64,000 bases of DNA from Burkholderiaceae bacterium. Lineage in GTDB: Bacteria > Pseudomonadota > Gammaproteobacteria > Burkholderiales > Burkholderiaceae_B. This document shows positions 27,927-35,959 of this stretch, in pieces (the first letter of the stretch is position 1; the number at the start of each line of letters is the position of its first letter). Under the pieces are notes generated by a model. That model saw nothing but the letters and a program-made list of their open reading frames with translations, had not been told where the DNA came from and searched no databases. A program made the translations under genes and the position numbers. The stretch lies in NCBI GenBank assembly GCA_023653055.1, contig JAMNXR010000001.1, positions 124,001-188,000 on the forward strand, given 5' to 3'.

Positions 27927-28655
27927 ATGTCTGATAAGTACACAATGAGATCCATCATCAAGGGGCTCACCCCACCGATGCTTTGGAAGTTACTCAGAGA
28001 TACAAAACTGCGAGTAAAAAAATATCACGGCGCAGAACAAATAGATGCAATCATCGAAAAATATCTTAATTACCGCAACGGCTATTATGTTGAGCTTGGC
28101 GCTGCCGATGGGATCGGATTTTCTAATACCTTGTTTTTTGAGTTGCATAAAAACTGGTCAGGAATACTGATCGAACCTTCACCGAATAACTTTCTGCAGT
28201 GCCTTGCAAATCGATCGGACCGAAACTCATTTTTTTGCAATGCGTGTACGTCCTTTGATTACCCTGAAAAATTCGTAGAAATGATTTACGCGCACTATAT
28301 GACTGCCGCAGTTGGGCTGGAGTCGGACGTTATTGATCCCGTTAAGCACGCTTTAAGTGGTTCACGTTATCTAGCAGCAGATACTGAGAGGGTATTCAGA
28401 TACGGGGCTATCGCCAGGCCTTTAAACGCATTGTTGATCGAAGCGGGCGCGCCAAAATTAATTGATTTTCTCTCATTGGATGTTGAGGGCGTAGAAATCG
28501 AAGTTCTAAAAGGCGTTGATCACGATACATACAAGTTTAAACTCATGTGCATTGAGACTAGAAGTCCAGAGGTATTGACCGCATACCTAAGTCAATACGG
28601 ATATATTCACAAAGAAAAAATCAGCCACCACGACCATATCTTTCTGTTGAAATAA
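27927..28655 (+). CDS. FkbM family methyltransferase
   Basis: About 242 residues. The SAM site reads YYVELGAADGIGFSNTLFFE, then GILIEPSPNNFLQCLANR and DFLSLDVEGVEIEVLKGVD, all hallmarks of FkbM. ATG 27927 has GGGG seven bases upstream; an ATG at 27921 is too close to it. Probably O-methylates a sugar. It follows the transketolase genes by about 70 bp on the same strand. Confidence 0.87.
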   Translation: MSDKYTMRSIIKGLTPPMLWKLLRDTKLRVKKYHGAEQIDAIIEKYLNYRNGYYVELGAADGIGFSNTLFFELHKNWSGILIEPSPNNFLQCLANRSDRNSFFCNACTSFDYPEKFVEMIYAHYMTAAVGLESDVIDPVKHALSGSRYLAADTERVFRYGAIARPLNALLIEAGAPKLIDFLSLDVEGVEIEVLKGVDHDTYKFKLMCIETRSPEVLTAYLSQYGYIHKEKISHHDHIFLLK

Positions 28656-28689
28656 CTTCTGTAATCCCTTTCCTTACGCGCTGGGTTAA

Positions 28690-30650
28690 ATGAAATACAA
28701 GAGCCAAATTGATGGTCTAAGAGCGTTAGCTGTTATTGCAGTCATTTTTTTTCATGCTGAAGTCGTTGGCTTTTCCGGTGGTTATGTAGGCGTCGACATT
28801 TTTTTTGTGATTAGCGGTTATCTGATAACCACTTTGATCTTGCAGCAAATAAGAGATCAGACGTTTTCTTTAGTTGAATTTTGGGAACGTAGAGCGCGAC
28901 GAATTTTACCCGCGTTATTTGTTGTTATTTTCTTCTGCTTGCCTGTCGCTTGGGTAGTTTTACTGCCCTATGACATGAAACAATTTTCTGGTAGTTTAAT
29001 CAGCATCCCATTTTTCTACAGAATTTTTATTTTTGGCGCAACAACACCTATTTCGATCCTTCAACTGACTTCTCTCCGCTAGTACACACTTGGAGCCTTG
29101 CAGTCGAAGAGCAATATTATTTACTGTTCCCATTCTTCCTGTTGCTCACGCGGCGCTTTAAGAAGACATCATTACTTGGGCTCATAGTATTCATCATACT
29201 GATTGAACTCTTAATGCTGCAGACAGTATTTGTCGACAAACTTTCGTTTAAATTCTTTATGCTGCCCACCAGAGGATGGGAAATTTTAATAGGTGCCGCA
29301 GTTGCATGCTACATGATAGATGCTAATAACCGAGATCAATTACCTCAATGGGTCGCTGAGTTATTGAGCGCGGGCGGTTTGCTATTCATACTGTACTCAA
29401 TCTGTTTTTTTGATAAGAACACAGTGTTCCCCGGCTGGGCGACGCTTGTGCCGACGTTCGGAGCCGCACTGATATTGCTCTGCGTCGAGCAGCGAACTTT
29501 TGTAGCGAGACTGTTCGAAATTAAACCCTTGATGGCAATTGGCTTAGTGAGTTACGGTGCATACTTATGGCATCAGCCTCTCTTGGCATTTGCCAGGCAT
29601 ATTTCGATTGATTCGCCCAGCTTACTCGTAAAGCATTTGCTTGCGTTGGGAAGCCTGGTTTGTGGTTGGCTTAGCTACAAGTTTATCGAGCAGCCCTTCA
29701 GAAAGATAGGGCTGATCAGCACCAAAAATTTAGTCATATTTGTGTTGAGTTCAAGCATCGGCTTAGTAGTCTTCGGCGTCTCAGGTCTTTTAACAAAAGG
29801 TTTTGAAAATAGATTCTCTGCGCAACAAAAGGAGTTGTTGGCATACACGCATTACGATGTTGGAACTCTTTGGCGCGTGGGTCAGTGTTTTCTTCAGCCT
29901 GAGCAGTCTTATCACTCATTTGGCAAAAATTGTGTCGGGGACGGCAAGTCTTCACGTGTCATGGTCTGGGGGGACTCCAACGCTGCGGCCCTCTACCCTG
30001 GTTTAAAGCATCAGTTTGAGCATGTCGCGCAGTATTCTGCGAGCGGCTGTCCGCCTGTTCTTTCAATCAATCAGCCCTGGAGACCATTTTGCAAAGAGAT
30101 CAATCAACATGTATTCGAGCAGGTAAAAACACTCAGACCTGAACGATTGATTTTATTTGCGAATTGGATTCTCTATCAGGACATTGATGTGGCTAGTGAA
30201 TTGGCCTCTACGCTAGATGCCATAAAAAAAGAATCTCCAAACACGATTGTCGATGTGATCGGTGGCGTGCCTCAGTGGTACCCATCTTTGCCTGTGTATC
30301 TGTTGAAGAGGAACCTCTATATTGATCAAATCAGTACAGTCATTAATAACGGTTTACCAGCAATTATCGCGCTAGACCAATCGCTTTCTACGATAAGTGC
30401 GCTACATAAAGTACGATTTCATTCCGCACTCGATATACTTTGCGATGGACAGGCATGCCAAGTCACCACCCAGTTTCAAGATAAGCAGGTGCTGACCACG
30501 TGGGATTATGAGCATTTAACCGAAGGCGGCTCAGTTAACTTAGTCCAAAAATATTCGGCAAAAGTCGTTAGGTTTGTCTGTCAAGAGCTGAAAAAAAACG
30601 ACTATGTCAGTGTGTGTGAGATTGGTGTTGAGCAATTTGAGCGAGACTAA
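28690..30650 (+). pseudogene. OafA/YrhL-type acyltransferase with SGNH domain, frameshifted
   Basis: The first frame (28690-29082) starts like a normal acyltransferase-3 protein (SQIDGLRALAVIAVIFFHAE, GVDIFFVISGYLI, RRARRILPALF) but runs off at about 29021, ending in unrelated residues. From there the downstream frame continues NFYFWRNNTYFDPSTD and PLVHTWSLAVEEQYYLLFP, the expected continuation. Its first in-frame ATG is only at 29142. One missing base between 29021 and 29022 restores a single product of about 650 residues: ten-helix acyltransferase plus C-terminal SGNH domain (VMVWGDSNAAAL; late EHLTEGG). Either a true inactivating mutation or a sequence error. Its last 44 bp overlap the convergent rfbG. 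Confidence 0.85.
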
Positions 30651-31695
30651 GCGCAAGCATATCTCCGTGCTCGTGATGTGATCGGTGCCACGTGGATATA
30701 TTTTCGATTGCTACTTCAAGCGACCAGCGTGGGTACCAATTTAATTTGTCATGGGCTCGACCACAGTCTAGGCGCAAAAGTTGTGCCTCGTGCGGTTGAT
30801 CTGCATCGATTAACGTCCACGACGCAGGTCTATGCCAACGCATTGCCATCAATTCAATGACCGAGCTTACGCTGCGCGTATCAGAATCCTGGGGGCCAAA
30901 ATTCCAAGCGCTTGCAAATTGATCTCCATGGTGAAAGAGATTTTCTAAGAGCAGTAGATAACCAGAGAGAGGCTCGATCACGTGTTGCCATGGTCGGATT
31001 GCCAGTGGGTTACGAATGACGACAGGCTCGCCGCTATTAAAAGCGCGTATGGCGTCGGGTATTAAACGATCTAAAGACCAGTCACCCCCACCGATAACAT
31101 TTCCAGCTCTTGCCGTTGCAATTGCCGTACGACCGCCGCCTTGATTTGTCGTGAAATAGGATTTCCGATAGGCTGTGGTTACTATCTCGGCGCAAGCTTT
31201 ACTGCTGCTGTAAGGATCATCCCCGCCCATGGGGTCTGACTCTTGAAATGGGTTGCCATGCTCTTTATTTTCATAACACTTGTCCGTCGTCACTACTAAA
31301 ACGGCCCGGACATAAGGCATCTGACGGATAGCTTCAAGCACGTGCGCTGTCCCTAGGACATTCGTTGTGTATGTTTCAAGTGGATTTGCATACCCGTAAC
31401 GCACCAGAGGCTGAGCTGCCATATGAATGACGATCTCGGCTTGCGAGGCATGCATCGCCTTGACGAGCGCATCAAGATCATTGATGTTGCCAAATATGGA
31501 GGTATCAATTTGGTGCTCGACACCCAAAACCTCGAACAGAGATGGGTCAGTATTAGGCGCTAAAGAAAATCCTGTAACGTGGGCACCCATTGAAACCAGC
31601 CAGACTGAAAGCCAACTACCTTTGAAACCGGTGTGACCCGTTAGGAAAACACGCTTACCTCTCCAAAAGGCTTTGTCAACATTTGCACCAGTCAT
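30607..31695 (-). CDS. rfbG: CDP-glucose 4,6-dehydratase
   Basis: A 362-residue SDR that I recognise as RfbG/DdhB: GHTGFKGSWLSVWLVSMGAH for the cofactor site, then VVTTDKCYENKEH, DPYSSSKACAE with the catalytic Tyr and Lys, and ARAGNVIGGGDWS. It converts CDP-glucose to CDP-4-keto-6-deoxyglucose, the branch point of CDP-dideoxysugars and of branched sugars such as yersiniose. The ATG at 31695 overlaps the rfbF stop as TAATG, with GGAAG upstream; a further ATG at 31710 lies inside rfbF. Its 3' end overlaps the convergent broken acyltransferase gene. Confidence 0.93.
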   Translation of the reverse strand: MTGANVDKAFWRGKRVFLTGHTGFKGSWLSVWLVSMGAHVTGFSLAPNTDPSLFEVLGVEHQIDTSIFGNINDLDALVKAMHASQAEIVIHMAAQPLVRYGYANPLETYTTNVLGTAHVLEAIRQMPYVRAVLVVTTDKCYENKEHGNPFQESDPMGGDDPYSSSKACAEIVTTAYRKSYFTTNQGGGRTAIATARAGNVIGGGDWSLDRLIPDAIRAFNSGEPVVIRNPLAIRPWQHVIEPLSGYLLLLENLFHHGDQFASAWNFGPQDSDTRSVSSVIELMAMRWHRPASWTLIDADQPHEAQLLRLDCGRAHDKLNWYPRWSLEVAIENISTWHRSHHEHGDMLALSLAQIAQHQSHTH

Positions 31696-32459
31696 TACCA
31701 AATCTTCCATGGCGCATCACCCTTCGACCAAAGCTCTTCAAGGTAATTCTTATCGCGTAACGTGTCCATTGGCTGCCAAAAGCCACGATGAAAAAAAGCC
31801 TGCATTTCACCGCCTTTTGCCATTGCCTCGAGAGGTTCGCGCTCCCAGATGGTACTGTCATTTTCAATTAGAGAAAGGCATTCAGGTTTCAACACAAAGA
31901 AGCCGCCATTGATCCAATTACCATCGCCAGAGGGTTTTTCTTGAAAACTGGCGACGGAGGTACCTTGTATTTTGAGTGCGCCAAACCTGCCTGGGGGCTG
32001 AACCGCAGTCATTGACGCAACCTTGCCATGTGCCTTGTGAAAAGCGATGAGTTCGGTGATATTGACTGATGCAACGCCATCGCCATAAGTCAGACAAAAA
32101 TCTCCGTCTAGATGTTCCTCGATACGCTTAATGCGCCCTCCGGTTTGGGTGAGGTCGCCGGTATCCACGAGTGTTATCTTCCAGGGCTCCGCTTTTTGAT
32201 GATGTACCGACACCGAGTTATTTGCTAAATCGATCGTAACATCCGACATGTGCAGGAAATAGTTGGCGAAGTACTCTTTGATCAGATAACCCTTGTAGCC
32301 ACAGCAAACAATGAAGTCATTCACGCCATGGGCGGAATAGATTTTCATAATGTGCCATAAAATAGGCTTGCCACCAATTTCAATCATGGGTTTAGGTCTA
32401 ATGATAGACTCTTCTGAAATTCGTGTACCGAGACCACCCGCAAGCAAAACAGCTTTCAT
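31695..32459 (-). CDS. rfbF: Glucose-1-phosphate cytidylyltransferase
   Basis: A 254-residue nucleotidyltransferase with the standard RfbF features: [20 protein letters not shown] at the N-terminus, [30 protein letters not shown] and the C-terminal [18 protein letters not shown]. It makes CDP-glucose from CTP and glucose 1-phosphate for RfbG. Translationally coupled to rfbG. No rfbH, abe/prt or yerE-like gene follows, so the later steps of the CDP-sugar pathway must be done by other enzymes, for example the epimerase and transketolase upstream at 25083-27857 (inference). Confidence 0.95.
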   Translation of the reverse strand: MKAVLLAGGLGTRISEESIIRPKPMIEIGGKPILWHIMKIYSAHGVNDFIVCCGYKGYLIKEYFANYFLHMSDVTIDLANNSVSVHHQKAEPWKITLVDTGDLTQTGGRIKRIEEHLDGDFCLTYGDGVASVNITELIAFHKAHGKVASMTAVQPPGRFGALKIQGTSVASFQEKPSGDGNWINGGFFVLKPECLSLIENDSTIWEREPLEAMAKGGEMQAFFHRGFWQPMDTLRDKNYLEELWSKGDAPWKIW

Positions 32460-32690
32460 GTTATCCTCAAACTACTTGCTATAAACGGCTTAAGAGTCTG
32501 GAATTAACTCTAAAGTCATTGAACCACGATCAACAGATGCGTGTATATGCGTTAGATTTTAAAACAGCTTTGAGATTGCTAAAAGTCGTCGTCACCAATC
32601 AAGCGCCCTAAAAATAGTTGTATCGGATAATAAACGCGCACGTGATTGATAAAGTCATAAATAGATAGGTTTTTATCGCCTCAACATTCA

Positions 32691-33890
32691 ATGTCAATTC
32701 AAATCACACGCTCTAATAAACTGATTCACCGCATACAAGCTAAACTCAGATTAGACAAAGCCTACGATTTTCTGTCGCAAAAATATCAAAAATATCAAAG
32801 ACAGCGAAGTCATCGGACGCTCAGTAGTCAACGTGCGTTAACGGTTTATTATCATCTTCAGTCTTTGAATACGCACCCATACATTGCTGAGCGCATGTAT
32901 GGAGAATGTGCGCCGTTGGCCTGGTCCAACTACCCAGAAGCGGACGTCGCACATTTTTTGCAGAAACCTGAGGGTGTCGCCAAGCCCTATTTTATTGAGC
33001 CCAATGATCAAATATTGACACCTGGTGTTTATTTTGGCGCCAGTAAACCCTTTGAGATTATAAAGCGGCTGGATGATATTAAGAGTTTAATCGCTTCCAA
33101 TAACTTCAAAGGATTGTTAATTGGCGAAGACGGTTTAGAGGACCAGTTTGTTCATTATTTTGGAACGGAACTCATTCATAAGTTATACAAGTACCCGCAA
33201 ATGCGTTGTATACCAAGAATAAAAATTAACGAAATTAAATGTCACGCTGATCAGAACGGGCGCAATTTTTTATTTTTGGCGTCTGACTATAAATTAAAAG
33301 CAATCGATTTACTAATCGAATCTTGGTTAACAATTAGGCGGCTAAATGGTGCGATCTTAACGATCGCTTGTTCGAATATTCCAGCAAAAGAATTAGATAA
33401 GTTAAGGTCTGTAAAATCAATCAAGATCATTAAAGAAGCTCCACTCTCAGCAAAAACGAAAAAAGCATTATTATCAAATGCAGATATTAGTATCTGTTTG
33501 ACGCACGTCGATGGTGGCGCCAATGCGTGGGAAGGTATCGAATACGGACACCCGATTATTACCAATACCTACCATCGGAGTGATTATCTGACTAAAAATC
33601 AGAATGGGATAGTGATCGACTTCCCCAATCAATTTTATCGTTTAGGCGAATACGGCTTTCGCTTTAATAGTATTGAAGAATATATGGCTAATGTTGAATC
33701 GGAAATGGTTCAAGGCAGATATGATCATGCAAAAGTAAGCTTGGCTGAGAAAATACAAGCGTATATTGATAGTCCTGAGCTAGTCTACGAACATTCGGTC
33801 AAATCATTGCAGCTGGCCTACGAGCAGTCAGTTGCAAAATCAAACGAAAGACTGCTTGAAATATACCGTGAAGGTATTGTTAAGCCATGA
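32691..33890 (+). CDS. GT-B glycosyltransferase (GT4-like)
   Basis: A 399-residue protein. The C-terminal half has a GT-B nucleotide-binding pattern: FLFLASDYKLKAIDLLIESW, ALLSNADISICLTHVDGGAN, then WEGIEYGHPIITNTYHRSDY, where the E of WEGIEYG matches the GT4 donor-phosphate glutamate region. The N-terminal half is less recognisable. It probably transfers a sugar in the cytoplasm. The ATG at 32691 begins about 230 bp after the divergent rfbF start; its stop overlaps the next start as ATGA. Confidence 0.72.
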   Translation: MSIQITRSNKLIHRIQAKLRLDKAYDFLSQKYQKYQRQRSHRTLSSQRALTVYYHLQSLNTHPYIAERMYGECAPLAWSNYPEADVAHFLQKPEGVAKPYFIEPNDQILTPGVYFGASKPFEIIKRLDDIKSLIASNNFKGLLIGEDGLEDQFVHYFGTELIHKLYKYPQMRCIPRIKINEIKCHADQNGRNFLFLASDYKLKAIDLLIESWLTIRRLNGAILTIACSNIPAKELDKLRSVKSIKIIKEAPLSAKTKKALLSNADISICLTHVDGGANAWEGIEYGHPIITNTYHRSDYLTKNQNGIVIDFPNQFYRLGEYGFRFNSIEEYMANVESEMVQGRYDHAKVSLAEKIQAYIDSPELVYEHSVKSLQLAYEQSVAKSNERLLEIYREGIVKP

Positions 33891-34987
33891 TCACTATAAA
33901 ACTGTCACTGCCTGGTTTTGAGACTGCAGATATCAGTCAATTTATTGGCCGTACTGATAATACAGTCAGAGATTGTGTTTTTTTTATTAATCGCGATGAT
34001 GTAAAAACTGCAGATTATTGGTTTTGTTTAGAGGCACCTTATAAACCTATCGAAACCTGTCATATTCAAAAGAAAAATGTATTCTTTCTCACTGCAGAAG
34101 TCGCATGGCCCCGATTTTTTTATGATGGGGAGTTAAAGAAAAATTTTTTAGCACAATTTGCCAAAATTTATACCTGTCATGATATTTATGCGGAAAATGT
34201 TTTTTTTGGATTGCCGTACTTGCCATGGATGATTAATGCCAATCATGGCCAATCTATTTTTTCAGCACATGATAGAGACCGTAATTTTTTTGAAGCGCTC
34301 ACTTTCATTCCTAAAACAAAGACCTTATCTGTGTTTTGTTCGAATCAGATTTGGACAGAGGAGCATCAGCTAAGGCTTAAATTCGTTAAAGCCCTGAAAG
34401 CACACTTTGGTGATCAAATTGACTGGTTTGGCAATGGCGTCCAAACCTTAGAGCAAAAATGGGAGGGCATTGCGCCTTATAAATACCATATTGCGATAGA
34501 AAACCAGTCTCGTAATAACGTCATTACCGAAAAATTATATGACGCATTCTTAGGGTTGGCGTATCCCATCTATTATGGGGCACCCAATGCCAGTGAGTAC
34601 TTTGACTCAAAATCATTTTCCACAATTGATATAGTCGACTTTAAAGGCTCAATTAAAAAAATTGAGAAAATAATTGAAAGCGATTTATATGAACAACGTT
34701 TAAACGCAGTGATTGCCTCGAAGAATCTCGTATTGAGCAAATATAATTTATTCGAGCGAATTGCGGATATTTGTCTGGTCGCTCAATCGACTACGCTGCA
34801 TGCAGATCAGGGGGTTAAGGAAGAGGTGACCTTAATGGCGATGAATCAATTCAATGTAAAGCAAGATTTAAGTGGACTATTGAAAAAAAATAAATTTCGT
34901 CTGATTTTAAAGCGATTGTTATATTACTACCCTGGCCACTTACTGAAGAAAATCAGTACACGTTTATTTCAGCAATACAATAAGTGA
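33887..34987 (+). CDS. Glycosyltransferase family 10 (alpha-1,3/4-fucosyltransferase-like)
   Basis: A 366-residue protein with the diagnostic GT10 core KYHIAIENQSRNNVITEKLY followed by GLAYPIYYGAP, which matches the GDP-binding alpha-1,3-fucosyltransferase motif. N-terminal parts such as VFFLTAEVAWPRFF are less conserved, as usual. The C-terminal tail is basic (LLKKNKFRLILKRLLYYYP), as in bacterial GT10 proteins that bind membranes. It normally needs GDP-fucose, but none of the GDP-fucose genes is in the window. A GDP-heptose-type donor is an alternative. Coupled to the preceding gene by a 4-bp overlap. Confidence 0.85.
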   Translation: MITIKLSLPGFETADISQFIGRTDNTVRDCVFFINRDDVKTADYWFCLEAPYKPIETCHIQKKNVFFLTAEVAWPRFFYDGELKKNFLAQFAKIYTCHDIYAENVFFGLPYLPWMINANHGQSIFSAHDRDRNFFEALTFIPKTKTLSVFCSNQIWTEEHQLRLKFVKALKAHFGDQIDWFGNGVQTLEQKWEGIAPYKYHIAIENQSRNNVITEKLYDAFLGLAYPIYYGAPNASEYFDSKSFSTIDIVDFKGSIKKIEKIIESDLYEQRLNAVIASKNLVLSKYNLFERIADICLVAQSTTLHADQGVKEEVTLMAMNQFNVKQDLSGLLKKNKFRLILKRLLYYYPGHLLKKISTRLFQQYNK

Positions 34988-34988
34988 T

Positions 34989-35024
34989 GCCAAGCCAAGC
35001 CAAGCCAAGCCAAGCCAAGCCAAG
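34989..35024 (+). repeat. Pentanucleotide repeat, seven copies of GCCAA
   Basis: Directly after the GT10 stop lies an uninterrupted run of seven GCCAA units plus one G. It sits in the 99-bp gap before the glycosyltransferase at 35087, and a stop codon at 35060-35062 in that gene's frame keeps the repeat out of its coding sequence. Such runs can change length by slipped-strand pairing. Confidence 0.9.
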
Positions 35025-35086
35025 ACATTGATGATTCAATTTCGCCAGCCTACATTTTCTGATATCAATTAAATTGGGTGATTGAA

Positions 35087-35944
35087 ATGTCAGTATACAA
35101 AAAATCAGTTGTCTTCATTGTTTTCAATCGACCTGATAAAACAAAAGAAACACTGAATGCACTCAGACAAGTATATTTGATTGAACAATTTAATCTAATT
35201 GTTATTCGGCAGGAAGGATCTGAAGAGGTCAAACAAATCATTGACGCAATATCGTGGATTGATACAACGCACCATGTTATTACCTATCACTCACAGAGTA
35301 GCGTGAAGTACCGTATCAATAACAATGTCCGAACGGGCCTCGAAATAGCATTTGCTAACGTTGACTGCGGATATTCGGTTGTTGTTGAGGATGACATCTT
35401 ACTTGGCTATGATTTCTTTCATTTTTGCGATGTCATGCACGCACGTTATGCCAGCGACAAAAAATTCAGGGCAATCAATGCCTTTTCAAAAGAGCCGAAG
35501 CGACGCGATATGCTTTGGTCTTATGGAAAGTTCCGGTATGGTATCGGCAAAGGCTGGTCAGTCAGTCGTTCCGCGTGGCATACCTTATCAAAATATTGGA
35601 AGCCTGGCGTTGACCAACATTTTGATTATTTGATAGAAGAGTGGACACTTCAAGGTTTTGTTCTGATGCCGTATTGCAGTCGTTCGCTCGATATTGGTTG
35701 GGGTGCGGGAGCCTCTCACGGGCCAAAGGATGAGTTTGATGAGCATTGGGTCGCGATGAGAAAGAGCTGGGTTGGTAGTAATCCGTTTCCGATTGAGGAT
35801 TATCAGTGTGTTGAACACTTGCCTTTTACATGGCGAAGTGACTGCGTGCCATATGAAAATAATTTTAGTCAGCTTTTAAAGCTGTATCGTTTAAAAGTAA
35901 AAATTCTATTAAAGAAGATACTACGCCGGAAGACGAGTAACTAA
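35087..35944 (+). CDS. GT-A fold glycosyltransferase
   Basis: A 285-residue protein with a GT2/GT13-like start (VVFIVFNRPDKTKETLNALR) and the metal motif SVVVEDDILLGYDFFHF, then GIGKGWSVSRSAWHTLSKYW. The combination resembles N-acetylglucosaminyltransferase-I-like bacterial proteins. The ATG at 35087 has GGGTGA five bases upstream; an in-frame GTG lies at 35078. The basic C-terminus (LKVKILLKKILRRKTSN) suggests membrane binding. It follows the GCCAA repeat. Confidence 0.75.
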   Translation: MSVYKKSVVFIVFNRPDKTKETLNALRQVYLIEQFNLIVIRQEGSEEVKQIIDAISWIDTTHHVITYHSQSSVKYRINNNVRTGLEIAFANVDCGYSVVVEDDILLGYDFFHFCDVMHARYASDKKFRAINAFSKEPKRRDMLWSYGKFRYGIGKGWSVSRSAWHTLSKYWKPGVDQHFDYLIEEWTLQGFVLMPYCSRSLDIGWGAGASHGPKDEFDEHWVAMRKSWVGSNPFPIEDYQCVEHLPFTWRSDCVPYENNFSQLLKLYRLKVKILLKKILRRKTSN

Positions 35945-35959
35945 AATTAACTTTTTATT

